Source of the DNA: Candidatus Coatesbacteria bacterium RBG_13_66_14
GTDB lineage: Bacteria > RBG-13-66-14
Direction of reading: 5' to 3'
Length of the DNA: 8,948 nucleotides
NCBI GenBank assembly: GCA_001774505.1
Contig: MFAF01000107.1
Location: 3,357-12,304, forward strand
Positions 1 to 7,985 of the stretch are shown here, piece by piece (the stretch's first letter is position 1; the number at the start of each line of letters is the position of its first letter). The notes below the pieces were generated by a model. The model was not told the origin of the DNA, did no database searches, and saw only the letters and a program-made list of their open reading frames with translations. Made by a program: the position numbers and the translations under genes.

Positions 1-94
1 CGATGGCCTCGTTGACGTTGCGCCCGCGAACCACGTCGGCCACCCGACGCAGCTTGTAGGGCGAAATGTGGACGAACCTGATGCTCGCTTTCAT
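1..94 (-). CDS. rplV: 50S ribosomal protein L22, N-terminal part (cut by window edge)
   Basis: L22 binds 23S rRNA, and its long hairpin lines the peptide exit tunnel. Only the first 31 codons are present; the frame runs off the start of the window. The visible protein begins MKASIRFVHISPYKLRRVAD and continues with a VVRGRNVNEAI-like stretch, matching the L22 N-terminal signature (ISPxKxRxVxDxIRG…EA). The ATG at 94-92 follows a G-rich Shine-Dalgarno (GGGGGAG, about 6 nt spacing). It lies 42 nt downstream of the rpsS stop, the usual S10-operon order. The spacer holds a small CCCCGCGGGG palindrome near 104-113. The exit-tunnel hairpin is outside the window and cannot be judged. Confidence 0.93.
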   Translation of the reverse strand, partial: MKASIRFVHISPYKLRRVADVVRGRNVNEAI

Positions 95-136
95 CGCGTA
101 CTCCCCCGCGGGGTCCGGGGTCGGGCTCTTTTGCCG

Positions 137-421
137 CTACTTGAGGGCGGTGGACCGGGCGGACTTGCCGCCGTGGGCACGGAAGGTTCGCGTCGGCGCG
201 AACTCGCCCAGCTTGTGGCCCACCATCTCCTCGGTGATGTAGATCGGGACGTGCTTGTGTCCGTTGTGGACGGCGATGGTGTGCCGGATGAACTCGGGCG
301 GGATGGTGGAGCGCCGCGCCCAGGTCCGGAGCACCTTGTGTTCGCCCGTCGCGTTGAGCTCGGCGATTTTCGCCAAAAGCTTCGGGTCCACGAACGGCCC
401 TTTTTTGACGGATCTAGACAA
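137..421 (-). CDS. rpsS: 30S ribosomal protein S19
   Basis: S19 sits in the head of the 30S subunit next to S13 and contacts 16S rRNA near the A-site finger. The 94-residue protein has the usual family length. It starts with the hallmark [11 protein letters not shown] and contains [38 protein letters not shown] and the final HGG-K segment. The start is TTG, not ATG (plus-strand CAA at 419-421). It is chosen because homology begins exactly there and a CGGAG Shine-Dalgarno lies 5 nt upstream. It ends with TAG. A spacer of about 306 bp separates it from rplB upstream, which is atypical, while rplV follows after 42 nt. The 14 codons between the TAG and the rplV ATG are in frame and open, which I take as chance in GC-rich DNA. 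Confidence 0.97.
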   Translation of the reverse strand: MSRSVKKGPFVDPKLLAKIAELNATGEHKVLRTWARRSTIPPEFIRHTIAVHNGHKHVPIYITEEMVGHKLGEFAPTRTFRAHGGKSARSTALK

Positions 422-431
422 TCTTACTCCG
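422..431 (-). promoter_or_regulatory. Shine-Dalgarno that fixes the TTG start of rpsS
   Basis: On the minus strand the sequence reads CGGAGTAAGA directly before TTG. The GGAG core is 5 nt from the start codon. No ATG or GTG lies in frame at the conserved S19 N-terminus, so this site supports TTG as the real start. Confidence 0.7.
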
Positions 432-491
432 CGTGTCCGTTGAACCTCTGAAGGAATCTTTTCAATCCGCGGACGGCCCGCCGTGCCGGGG

Positions 492-511
492 CAAGGGGCT
501 TAAGCCCCTTG
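492..511. repeat. perfect 20-bp palindrome (REP-like)
   Basis: The half-site CAAGGGGCTT is followed immediately by its reverse complement AAGCCCCTTG, with no mismatch. It lies about 70-90 nt upstream of the rpsS start. In RNA it would fold as a hairpin with a small central loop. No U-tract follows on either strand, so a simple intrinsic terminator is unlikely. A dispersed palindromic repeat, an mRNA processing site or a protein-binding dyad are alternatives. Confidence 0.75.
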
Positions 512-621
512 TCTCCTGACCTGGCGGCGCGTCAGCACACCCATACCGGATGACCACGCCCCCCAGACCATATCCGACCGCCCCAAAACTCAATGCCATT
601 CGGAGCGCCCGTCCGCCGAAA

Positions 622-671
622 CCATCGGCCCCCTCGTCGGCCCCTAGAGCTTGACCCGGTCCTTGGCGCGT
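622..671 (-). repeat. diverged duplicate of the rplB 3' end
   Basis: Bases 622-671 match 706-755 at 47 of 50 positions (mismatches at 641, 657 and 661), at an offset of 84 bp. The 706-755 copy covers the true rplB C-terminal codons (RAKGQVKL), the TAG stop and 22 nt of 3' flank. In the spacer copy the same frame reads RAKDRVKL then TAG. The offset is a multiple of three, and the stretch between the two stops is open for 27 codons in the rplB frame. A 15-codon mini-ORF (ATG at 691-689) ends at the duplicate stop but has no Shine-Dalgarno. It is most simply a duplication remnant. Confidence 0.8.
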
Positions 672-727
672 ACGGCGCGGTCCCCGTCCATGCTTGAAAC
701 ACGCCCCATCGGCCCCCTCGTCGGTCC

Positions 728-1588
728 CTAGAGCTTGACCTGGCCCTTGGCGCGTCCGCCGGCCTGCTTGCCGCGTCGGCGTCCCAGGACCATGTAGCGG
801 TTGGACCCCTTGCGGGTGCGGAAGCCCTTGGTGGGCTTGCCCCAGGGGGAGACGGGGTGACGCCCGCCGCCGGTTTTTCCCTCGCCGCCGCCGTGGGGGT
901 GATCCACGGGGTTCATGGCGGAGCCGCGGACCTTGGGGCGACGGCCGAGCCAGCGGCTGCGGCCGGCCTTGCCCAGGGAGACGCGGTTGTGCTCGGACAC
1001 CGACACGGTCCCCACGGTGGCCCGGCAGTCGAGGCGGATGAGCCGGACTTCGCCGGAGGGGAGGCGGATGTGCGCCCAGTCGCCGTCCTTGGCCGCCAGC
1101 CGGGCCCAGGCGCCGGCGGAGCGGGCCAATTGGCCGCCCTTTCCGGGCTTGAGCTCCACGTTGTGGACCAGGTGGCCCAGCGGCATGAAGCGCAGCTTCA
1201 TCGCGTTGCCGGGCTTGACCTCGACCTCTTCACCGGAGATGACGGTGTCGCCCACATTCAGGCCCTTGGGCTGGATGATGTAGCTCCACTCGCCGTCCAG
1301 GTACTTGAGGAGTGCCAGGTTGGCCGAGCGGTTGGGGTCGTAGTCAATTCGGGCCACGACGGCGGGGACGCCGTCCTTGATGCGCTTGAAATCCACGAGA
1401 CGGATCTGGCGCTTGTGGCCGCCGCCGCGGCGGCGCATGGTGACGCGACCCCGATTGTTGCGGCCGCCCGAGGAGCTCTTGGCCTGCCGAAGCGATTTCG
1501 GCGAGCGCTCCTTGGAGAGGTCGGGGGTGACCAGCCGGGACGCGTGGCGGACACCTGCCGAGGTCGGCTTCATCTTCTTTACTGGCAT
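728..1588 (-). CDS. rplB: 50S ribosomal protein L2
   Basis: L2 is a core 23S rRNA-binding protein needed for subunit association and the peptidyl-transferase centre. The protein has 286 residues; about 273-277 is usual. It begins [12 protein letters not shown], then shows the N-terminal [20 protein letters not shown] segment, [44 protein letters not shown] and the C-terminal [22 protein letters not shown] loop. H230 corresponds to the functionally important His of E. coli L2 (about residue 229). The start at 1588-1586 has GGGAGG 6 nt upstream; an in-frame start 18 codons earlier falls before homology begins and is rejected. Family members normally end at about the RRR at 270-272. Here a basic tail of 14 residues follows ([14 protein letters not shown]), and its end is the part duplicated downstream. 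The stop is TAG. Long spacers flank the gene on both sides. Confidence 0.97.
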   Translation of the reverse strand: MPVKKMKPTSAGVRHASRLVTPDLSKERSPKSLRQAKSSSGGRNNRGRVTMRRRGGGHKRQIRLVDFKRIKDGVPAVVARIDYDPNRSANLALLKYLDGEWSYIIQPKGLNVGDTVISGEEVEVKPGNAMKLRFMPLGHLVHNVELKPGKGGQLARSAGAWARLAAKDGDWAHIRLPSGEVRLIRLDCRATVGTVSVSEHNRVSLGKAGRSRWLGRRPKVRGSAMNPVDHPHGGGEGKTGGGRHPVSPWGKPTKGFRTRKGSNRYMVLGRRRGKQAGGRAKGQVKL

Positions 1589-1893
1589 TTTCGTCCTCCC
1601 GGGGCAGCACGGCTGCGGGGAGTGTATCGCATCAAATGACAAATACAGAGCAGTGTCTTCGTAGGGGAGGCCCGTAGGACGAGTCCTCTGCGGCCTCCCG
1701 CGGGTGGGGACAGAGCCCCGCCCCTACGGGGAATAAGCGTGATTGCTAATGAGAGCCCTCACCATTGCGTTCCGATTGGCACTTTGCATCGGTCTTGAGC
1801 TCTCTTGACTCCCCCAACTCGCCTCTCGACCGAACCCTATTAAACCTCTAACTCCCCCCGAACCGGCTGCGCAATCGGCCCGGCCGACCGGCC
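1589..1893. other. rplW–rplB spacer (about 305 bp) with a palindromic element
   Basis: No gene is supported. Next to the rplW stop the mRNA strand is G-rich (GGCCGGTCGGCCGGGCCGAT), followed by a relatively A/T-containing stretch around 1835-1855. A 67-bp two-hairpin element occupies 1661-1727, and the last part carries the rplB ribosome-binding site (GGGAGG). I found no clear promoter. Open frames through the spacer have no family resemblance and are continuations of out-of-frame reading across the neighbours. Confidence 0.65.
1661..1727. repeat. REP/MITE-like palindromic element with two hairpins
   Basis: The ends are a perfect 7-bp inverted repeat, GTAGGGG (1661-1667) and CCCCTAC (1721-1727). 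Inside, GGGAGGCC (1665-1672) pairs with GGCCTCCC (1692-1699), with a further AGGA/TCCT stem in its loop. GGGTGGGG (1702-1709) pairs with CCCCGCCC (1716-1723) with one wobble and a 6-nt loop. Outer pairing and the two inner hairpins are alternative folds. There is no coding capacity and no evident target-site duplication. The architecture resembles short dispersed palindromic repeats that are typically multicopy in a genome; that it is multicopy here is inference. Confidence 0.65.
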
Positions 1894-2184
1894 CTACGCG
1901 CTCTCGAAGAGGGCGATGTGCTGTCCCGGGGCCAGGGTGACCACGGCCTTCTTCCATTTGGGCGTGTAGCCCACCTTCATGCGGACCTTGCGCTTTTTGC
2001 CGCGGAAGCAGGCGGTGTTGACGTGGAGGACCTTGACCTTGAAGGCCTGCTCCACGGCTCGCTTTATCTCGATCTTGTTCGCGTCGGGGACGACGACGAA
2101 GGCGTAGCGGTTCTCCTTCTCGCGCTTGATGGCGGCCTTGTCGCCGATCACGGGGCGCAGGAGGATGTCGTAGGGTTCCCTCAT
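1894..2184 (-). CDS. rplW: 50S ribosomal protein L23
   Basis: L23 sits at the exit of the peptide tunnel and is a docking point for trigger factor and SRP. The protein has 96 residues, normal for the family. It reads YDILLRPVIGDKAAI at the N-terminus, then KENRYAFVVVPDANKIEIKRAVEQ and AFKVKVLHVNT. A basic RGKKRKVRMKVG loop and GYTPKWKKAVVTLAPGQHIALFE complete it, all in L23 order. The ATG overlaps the rplD TGA in an ATGA arrangement, so translational coupling to rplD is likely. Longer upstream extensions of the frame run through rplD in another frame and are rejected. The stop is TAG, after which a 305-bp spacer precedes rplB instead of the usual short gap. Confidence 0.97.
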   Translation of the reverse strand: MREPYDILLRPVIGDKAAIKREKENRYAFVVVPDANKIEIKRAVEQAFKVKVLHVNTACFRGKKRKVRMKVGYTPKWKKAVVTLAPGQHIALFESA

Positions 2185-2804
2185 CGGACCCACCCCTTGA
2201 TGTTCTCGGCGAGCCGGAGGGCGGCGGCCTTGGTGAAGACGACCCCACCGTGCCACATCACCAGGTAGGCGTTGAGGTCGTCCACCCGGGCGGTGCGGCA
2301 GCCGGGGATGTTCCGGCTGGCCAGCCAGAGCCCGCGGTCGGCCTCGGCGGTGACGAAGAGCGGCTTGGAGGCGGCTTCGAGCTTGGCGAGAATGGACGCC
2401 ACCTCGCGGGTCTTGTTCTCGGCGAGGGTGAGCTCGTCCACGACCTTCAGGCTGCCCAGGCGGTATCCGAGGGCCTCGATGAGCGCGCGGCGCTTCATCT
2501 TCGTGGGTGTGCGCTGGGTGTAATCGCGGGGCTGGGGTCCGAAGATGATGCCGCCGCCGACCCACAGGGGGCTCCGGCGGGAGCCGTGACGGGCGCGGCC
2601 GGTCCCCTTCTGGCGCCAGGGCTTGCGTCCGCCGCCGGTGACCATGCCGCGCGTCTTGGTGGCGGCGGTCCCGCGGCGCTGGTTCGCCATGTACGCCCGC
2701 ACCACGTTGGAAATGGTGACGGTGACCTCGTCTAGCGCGTCCACGGGGAGCTCGAGCTCGCCCACCTTGGAGCCTTCGCGGTTGAGGACGTCAACGGTGA
2801 CCAT
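2181..2804 (-). CDS. rplD: 50S ribosomal protein L4
   Basis: L4 has a globular domain on the 50S surface and a long loop that reaches the constriction of the exit tunnel. The 207-residue protein has the expected length. The conserved loop is clear at about residues 40-95: ANQRRGTAATKTRG, GGGRKPWRQKGTGRARHGSRRSPLWVGGG and FGPQPRDYTQRTPTKMKRRAL. The C-terminal Rossmann-like half follows (LTLAENKTREVASILAKL, AYLVMWHGGVVFTKAAALRLAE). The ATG at 2804-2802 has AAGGGG about 5 nt upstream, overlapping the rplC stop 9 nt away. Its own TGA overlaps the rplW ATG. In E. coli L4 also represses its own operon; I see no sequence proof of that here. Confidence 0.97.
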   Translation of the reverse strand: MVTVDVLNREGSKVGELELPVDALDEVTVTISNVVRAYMANQRRGTAATKTRGMVTGGGRKPWRQKGTGRARHGSRRSPLWVGGGIIFGPQPRDYTQRTPTKMKRRALIEALGYRLGSLKVVDELTLAENKTREVASILAKLEAASKPLFVTAEADRGLWLASRNIPGCRTARVDDLNAYLVMWHGGVVFTKAAALRLAENIKGWVR

Positions 2805-2813
2805 GGTATCCCC

Positions 2814-3452
2814 TTACTCGCCCTTCACGCCGGCGCGGCCGACGCGGACGACTATCCGGCCGCCCTTGGGTCCGGGTACGGCGCCCCGGACGTAGAGGAG
2901 GTTGTTCTCGGCGTCCACACGAACGACGTTCAGGTTGAGCACGGTGAAGCGCACGTTGCCGTAATGGCCCGGCAGCCGCTTGCCCTTCAGGACCCTTCCC
3001 GGGAAGGCGCAGGCGCCGATGGAGCCGGGCGCGCGGTGGAACTTGGCGCCGTGGGTGGCGGGCCCGCCGCTGAAGCCGTACCGCTTGATGACGCCGGCGA
3101 ATCCGCGGCCCTTGGTCACCCCGCGCACGTCCACCGACCGGACGTCGGCGAAGGTCGTGACGTCCAGGACGTCGCCGATCTTGTGCTCGTCGCCCGGGTC
3201 GCAGGGCACCTCGGCCAGCCAGCGGGTCGGGGTGAGGCCGTTCTTGGCGAACTGCCCGGCGCGCGGCTTGGAGACCCTGGCCGGGGCGACCTCTCCGTAT
3301 CCGACCTGCAGGGCTTCGTAGCCGTTCACGGCGGCGGTGCGAACTTTGGTGACGGTGCAGGGGCCGACCTCGAGGACGGTGACCGGGACCGCCAGGTCCT
3401 CGTCGAAGACTTGGGTCATACCCAGCTTTCGGCCCAGAAGCTCTCTAACCAC
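2814..3452 (-). CDS. rplC: 50S ribosomal protein L3
   Basis: L3 binds 23S rRNA and extends a loop towards the peptidyl-transferase centre. The 212-residue protein starts VRELLGRKLGMTQVF and contains VTKGRGFAGVIKRYGFSGG, THGAKFHRAPGSIGA, FPGRVLKGKRLPGHYG and LLYVRGAVPGPKGG. The start is GTG (plus CAC at 3450-3452) with a GAGGTG Shine-Dalgarno about 4 nt upstream. It is chosen because the family N-terminus begins there. The Gln that PrmB methylates in E. coli L3 (Q150) aligns with Ala149, so this modification cannot occur at that position. It lies 19 nt after rpsJ and 9 nt before rplD, a compact joint typical of this operon. Confidence 0.97.
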   Translation of the reverse strand: MVRELLGRKLGMTQVFDEDLAVPVTVLEVGPCTVTKVRTAAVNGYEALQVGYGEVAPARVSKPRAGQFAKNGLTPTRWLAEVPCDPGDEHKIGDVLDVTTFADVRSVDVRGVTKGRGFAGVIKRYGFSGGPATHGAKFHRAPGSIGACAFPGRVLKGKRLPGHYGNVRFTVLNLNVVRVDAENNLLYVRGAVPGPKGGRIVVRVGRAGVKGE

Positions 3453-3471
3453 GTGCCACCTCGCTTGCGCC

Positions 3472-3783
3472 CTAGAGTTTGATGTCCACGTCCACCCCGG
3501 CGGGGAGGTCGAGGCGCATCAGGGCGTCGGTGGTGTCGCCCGAGGGGTTCAGGATGTCCAGCATCCGCTTGTGGATGCGCATCTCGAACTGCTCGCGCGA
3601 TTTCTTGTCGATGAAGGGCGAGCGGTTGACGGTAAAACGGTGGATGCGCGTCGGCAGAGGCACCGGTCCGACCACGACGGCCCCTGTGGAACGCACGGTC
3701 TCGACGATGCGCGCCACCGAGCGGTCCAGAAGCCGGTGATCGTACGCCCGCAGGCGGATGCGTATCTTGTCGCTCTTGGCCAT
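3472..3783 (-). CDS. rpsJ: 30S ribosomal protein S10 (NusE)
   Basis: S10 is a 30S head protein. As NusE it also joins NusB in transcription antitermination and links transcription to translation through NusG. The 103-residue protein is of standard length. It begins [22 protein letters not shown], followed by [39 protein letters not shown], the signature region, and ends with the [13 protein letters not shown] strand. The ATG is at 3783-3781. Ribosome binding is ambiguous: AAGGG ends only 2 nt before the start, while GGAGG lies 14 nt away, so neither spacing is ideal. A 453-bp spacer separates it from tuf, making this the likely boundary between the str-type and S10-type halves and a plausible place for an internal promoter. 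Confidence 0.97.
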   Translation of the reverse strand: MAKSDKIRIRLRAYDHRLLDRSVARIVETVRSTGAVVVGPVPLPTRIHRFTVNRSPFIDKKSREQFEMRIHKRMLDILNPSGDTTDALMRLDLPAGVDVDIKL

Positions 3784-4236
3784 AACCCTTCTTGAATCCT
3801 CCGGAGTCCGGGCCCCCGGATAGAGCGGCTAAACGGTTGACAGGCTCTCTCCAACCCTCCGTGGACCGGCTTTTTTACCACGACCGGCGAGCCCGAAACC
3901 GTTACTGCCTACCTTCCAAGCCCCCGAACGGGATGGCTTCCTCTCAACGGCCTCACGGTCTCCGGCCCTTCATTCATACAGGCGGTTCCCGAAACCGGCC
4001 TCTGTCCTACCAAGCACCTTCTCCGACAGCCCCCCGGCCAGCCCTTCTCTCTAACAGGCCCCCCGACCGGTCCCCTCTTACCAGCATCTCAGGCCAGCCC
4101 CCTCGTGCAAATCTACCGACCAGCCCCCCCGACCGGTCCCTCTCTCAAACATCCCCCGACCGGCCCCCGTGGGAACGCAACTGTGTCCAGCCGTTCCCCA
4201 TTCTTACGGGCAATCCCGCCCCTCTCACCGGCCCCC
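3784..4236. other. tuf–rpsJ spacer (453 bp), G-rich repeats on the mRNA strand
   Basis: No gene is supported. A plus-strand open frame covers the spacer but is proline- and serine-rich low-complexity sequence with a TTG start and no ribosome-binding site. The half nearest tuf (4028-4235) is C-rich on the plus strand and so G-rich in the mRNA, and carries degenerate copies of a CCCCC-GACCGG-CCCC unit. A TTGACA at 3836-3841 lies on the plus strand, the wrong direction for rpsJ, and lacks a -10. I see no U-tract terminator after tuf. Confidence 0.65.
4030..4168. repeat. degenerate C-rich/G-rich spacer repeats
   Basis: The 16-mer CCCCCCGACCGGTCCC occurs exactly twice, at 4059-4074 and 4125-4140. 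Related units are CCCCCGACCGGCCCCC at 4153-4168, CCCCCCGGCCAGCCC at 4030-4043 and ACCGACCAGCCCCCCC near 4116-4130. On the mRNA strand these give G-runs of 3-7 separated by 6-7 nt (for example GGG-ACCGGTC-GGGGGG), with longer gaps between units, so G-quadruplex formation is possible. Copies are not evenly spaced, so this is not a clean tandem array. Confidence 0.6.
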
Positions 4237-5439
<1,203 letters not shown>

Positions 5440-5664
5440 CTTGGCCTCCTATTAAACGGCTGGAGTGCCAGTGTGACGTAAAGTCAAGTTTAAAGAGCTC
5501 CGGAATCCCGAACGGTCAAAGTCTTTGAGCCGCGCCGCGGGCGTGAACGGCCTTGTGCGCGGGGGCGGTGCAATATAACACATCTCGGCGCGGATTACCA
5601 GACCATTCGAGCGATTTTTTCCTCCGCCGGGGCGGGGCAGGGGGAACCTTCCGTACAGGGGGTT

Positions 5665-5700
5665 GAACCGAGCGAACCGAGCGAACCGAGCGAAGCGAGC
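5665..5700. repeat. 9-bp tandem repeat, four copies
   Basis: GAACCGAGC repeats at 5665-5673, 5674-5682 and 5683-5691, with a fourth one-mismatch copy (GAAGCGAGC) at 5692-5700. It abuts the 21-bp array directly. The two arrays share the core ACCGAGC. Confidence 0.9.
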
Positions 5701-5755
5701 TATGCCCCCGGCACACCGAGCTATGCCCCCGGCACACCGAGCTATGCCCCCGGCA
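5701..5755. repeat. 21-bp tandem repeat, 2.6 copies
   Basis: The unit is TATGCCCCCGGCAC followed by ACCGAGC. Full copies are at 5701-5721 and 5722-5742, with a partial copy at 5743-5755, all identical over the compared bases. Each unit contains the small inverted repeat TGCC-CCC-GGCA (5703-5713, 5724-5734, 5745-5755). The sequence identity suggests recent slippage or expansion. Confidence 0.9.
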
Positions 5756-5852
5756 AAACCCCTCGTGTTTTTTCCTGGTCGCGGGGCGGGGAGGGATGCG
5801 TTTGGCTGACCGATAAAAGACATCACAAGGCTTTCAATTTCAAGGGATTCGG

Positions 5853-7898
5853 TTACCACCACCGGGCGGGCGAATTCTCGGGCACCGCCGCGTAGCGCTC
5901 GAACTGCATGTGGTAATCCGCGCGGCCCTGGGTCAGCGAGCGCACCGCCGTCGAGTAGCCGAACATGGCCGAGAGCGGCACCAAGGCGTCCACCACCTGC
6001 AAGCCGGGCAGGACCCGGGTCTCGGTAATCTGCCCCCGGCGGACGGAGAGGTCCTTGAGCACGTTGCCCAGGAACTCCTCGGGGCAGGTGACCTCGAGGC
6101 TCATCACCGGCTCCAGGACGATGGGGCCGGCCTCGGCGCAGGCCAGGTGGAAGGCGCGGAAGGCGGCCGCGCGAAAAACCTCGGAGGAGGAGAGCTCCTC
6201 GTCGTACGCCGCGTCCACCAGGCGGCACCTCACGTCCACCATGGGATACCCGGCCACGACGCCCACCTGCATCCCCTGACGGCAGCCCTCAAGGACGGCC
6301 TCGTGGTAAGGCTTCGGCAGGCCCTCCACCCGCCCGGAGAAGGAGAAGCCCTCCCCGGAGCCCGCCGGCTCCACGGCGACGCTGATTTGCGCGTACTGCG
6401 CCTTCCCGGCGAGCTGGCGGTCCAGGGTGAACTCGCCCTCGCCGGAGCCGGAGACGGACTCCCGGTAAGCGATTTGGGGCTCACCCACCCGGCAGCGGAC
6501 GCCGAACTCCCGCTGGAGCCGGTCCACGATGATCTCCAGGTGGAGCTCCCCCATGCCGGAGATGATGCGCTGGCCGGTCTCCGGGTCCTCGGTCACGGTG
6601 AAGGTGGGGTCGTCCTCGGCCAGGCTCTCCAGGGCGTCGGCGAGCTTCTTCTCGTCGGCGGTGGAGCCGGGCTCGATGGCCACCCGCATGACCGGCTCGG
6701 GGAACTCGATGGTCCCCAGGGCGATGGGGTGGTCGCGGTCGCAGAGGGTGTCGCCGGTGCGGCAGCCCTTGAGACCGACGGCGGCGCCGATCTCCCCGGG
6801 GCCCAGCTCCGCGATGTCGGTCTTCTTGTTGGCGTGCATCTCCAGGAGGCGCCCGACGCGGACCCCGCGCCCGGTGTGGCTGTTCAGGAGCGAGTCCTTG
6901 ACCTTCAGCGTCCCCGAGTAGGTGCGGAAGAAGGTCAGCTTGCCGAAGAAGGTGTCGGAGGCCGTTTTGAACACGTAGGCCGTCAGGGGCGCTTTCGGGT
7001 CCGGCCTGCGCTCCTCCTCCCGCTCCGTCTTGGGGTTGATGCCCTTGACGGCGCCCCGGTCCAGGGGGCTGGGGAGGAAGTCCACCACGGCGTCGAGCAC
7101 CGGCTGGACGCCCTTGTTTTTCAGGGCGCTCACCGCGAGGACGGGCTGGATTTCCCCGGCCAGGGTCCCGCGGCGCAGACCGGCGCGGATATCGTCGGGG
7201 GTGACCTCCCCGCCGTCGAGGTATTTCTGCATGAGGGCGTCGTCGTACTCGGCGGCGGCCTCCACCAGAAGCTCGCGGTAGGGAGCGGCCATCTCGGCCA
7301 GGAACCCGTCCAGCGGCTCCCGGGTGACCGTCAGCCCCAGGTCGTCGCCGAAGGTGACGAGCTCCATGGTCAGCAGGTCCACGACGCCGGCGAAGGCGTC
7401 CTCGGCGCCCACGGGCACGGTGACGGGGACCGGGTTCGCGCCGAGCTTTGCGACCAGGCTCTCCACGGCCCGATTGAAGTCGGCGCCCACGCGGTCCATC
7501 TTGTTGACGACGGCCAGCCGCGGGATGCCGTAGTGCGTCGCCTGGCGCCAGACGGTCTCGGATTGGGGCTGCACCCCGGCCACGGCGCAGAAGACGCCGA
7601 CGGCTCCGTCCAGAACTCTCAAAGAACGCTCCACCTCGACGGTGAAGTCGACGTGGCCCGGTGTATCTATTATGTTGATGCGGTGAGCCCGCCAGGAACA
7701 GGTCGTGGCGGCGGAGGTGATGGTTATCCCCCGCTCCTTCTCCTGCTCCATCCAGTCCATCTCGGCGGTGCCCTCGTGGACCTCGCCGATTTTATGCGTC
7801 TTGCCGGAGTAGTACAGGACGCGCTCGGTGAGCGTCGTCTTTCCGGCGTCAATGTGGGCCGTGATGCCGACGTTTCGGATGAGGGCTATAGGGTCCAC
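5853..7898 (-). CDS. fusA: elongation factor G
   Basis: EF-G is the GTPase that drives ribosomal translocation and, with RRF, ribosome recycling. The 681-residue protein is slightly shorter than the common 690-700. G-domain motifs are AHIDAGKT at 14-21, RGITIT at 56-61, DTPGH at 78-82 with the catalytic His82, NKMD at 132-135 and SALKNKG at 257-263. Domain II follows at about 300-385. Domain III has [14 protein letters not shown] and [14 protein letters not shown]. Domain V has [18 protein letters not shown], and the end is [15 protein letters not shown]. The domain IV segment that is usually DGSYHDVDSSE reads [12 protein letters not shown], a divergence. The start is GTG at 7898-7896 with only a weak Shine-Dalgarno; no ATG, GTG or TTG is in frame in the preceding 20-odd codons. 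A hairpin-rich 383-bp spacer precedes it. The stop is TAA. Confidence 0.97.
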   Translation of the reverse strand: MDPIALIRNVGITAHIDAGKTTLTERVLYYSGKTHKIGEVHEGTAEMDWMEQEKERGITITSAATTCSWRAHRINIIDTPGHVDFTVEVERSLRVLDGAVGVFCAVAGVQPQSETVWRQATHYGIPRLAVVNKMDRVGADFNRAVESLVAKLGANPVPVTVPVGAEDAFAGVVDLLTMELVTFGDDLGLTVTREPLDGFLAEMAAPYRELLVEAAAEYDDALMQKYLDGGEVTPDDIRAGLRRGTLAGEIQPVLAVSALKNKGVQPVLDAVVDFLPSPLDRGAVKGINPKTEREEERRPDPKAPLTAYVFKTASDTFFGKLTFFRTYSGTLKVKDSLLNSHTGRGVRVGRLLEMHANKKTDIAELGPGEIGAAVGLKGCRTGDTLCDRDHPIALGTIEFPEPVMRVAIEPGSTADEKKLADALESLAEDDPTFTVTEDPETGQRIISGMGELHLEIIVDRLQREFGVRCRVGEPQIAYRESVSGSGEGEFTLDRQLAGKAQYAQISVAVEPAGSGEGFSFSGRVEGLPKPYHEAVLEGCRQGMQVGVVAGYPMVDVRCRLVDAAYDEELSSSEVFRAAAFRAFHLACAEAGPIVLEPVMSLEVTCPEEFLGNVLKDLSVRRGQITETRVLPGLQVVDALVPLSAMFGYSTAVRSLTQGRADYHMQFERYAAVPENSPARWW

Positions 7899-7985
7899 GG
7901 CTCGCGCGAAGGTATAACCCGCCCCGGGCGCCCCACGGGCGTCCGCCCCGGGGAGGTCCCCGAAAAAAGGGTCGTCTTGTGTCGT

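Larger units (their letters stand above)
422..727. other. rplB–rpsS spacer (about 306 bp) with duplicated rplB end and a palindrome
   Basis: No gene is supported here. Starting from rplB, the spacer holds a diverged copy of the last codons, stop and 3' flank of rplB (622-671), then a G-rich stretch on the mRNA strand, then a perfect 20-bp palindrome (492-511), and finally the rpsS ribosome-binding site. I see no convincing -35/-10 pair. The best candidate, a TTGAGT with a TATGGT 15 bp downstream on the minus strand near 570-595, has too short a spacer. Most S10-type clusters have only a few nucleotides to a few tens of nucleotides at this joint, so the length itself is notable. Confidence 0.7.
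5440..5852. other. fusA–tuf spacer (413 bp) with tandem repeats and possible tuf promoters
   Basis: No gene is supported; an open frame here encodes only repeat-derived RSVRSV/CRGHSS-like sequence. The spacer carries tandem repeats at 5665-5755. Weak minus-strand promoter-like pairs are TTGAAA (5832-5837) with TATCGG (5810-5815, 16-bp spacing), TGGTAA (5595-5600) with TATATT (5572-5577, 17 bp), and TTGACC (5514-5519) with TTTAAA (5489-5494, 19 bp). None is strong enough to call. Near tuf there are two short dyads, TGAC-N5-GTCA (5474-5486) and CTGG-N4-CCAG (5460-5471), then the tuf Shine-Dalgarno. An extra internal promoter for tuf would make sense because EF-Tu is needed in excess, but that is inference. 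Confidence 0.6.

Noticed and set aside
94..421. Possible TAG recoding: rpsS–TAG–rplV is in frame and open, and the rplB TAG is followed by 27 open codons
   Set aside because: TAG occurs only at expected protein ends (S19, L23, S10, L2) and never inside a conserved gene here, so it acts as a stop; open stretches are common in GC-rich spacers.
644..691. 15-codon mini-ORF ending at the duplicated rplB stop
   Set aside because: No Shine-Dalgarno and no conservation evidence; best explained as part of the duplication remnant.
3836..3841. TTGACA box in the tuf–rpsJ spacer
   Set aside because: It lies on the plus strand, where there is no gene to express, and has no -10 at suitable spacing.
5452..6228. 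258-codon minus-strand frame across the fusA 3' end and fusA–tuf spacer
   Set aside because: Out of frame with fusA; its distinctive repeats (GGIARCA, RFARFA) are simply translations of the 21-bp and 9-bp arrays.
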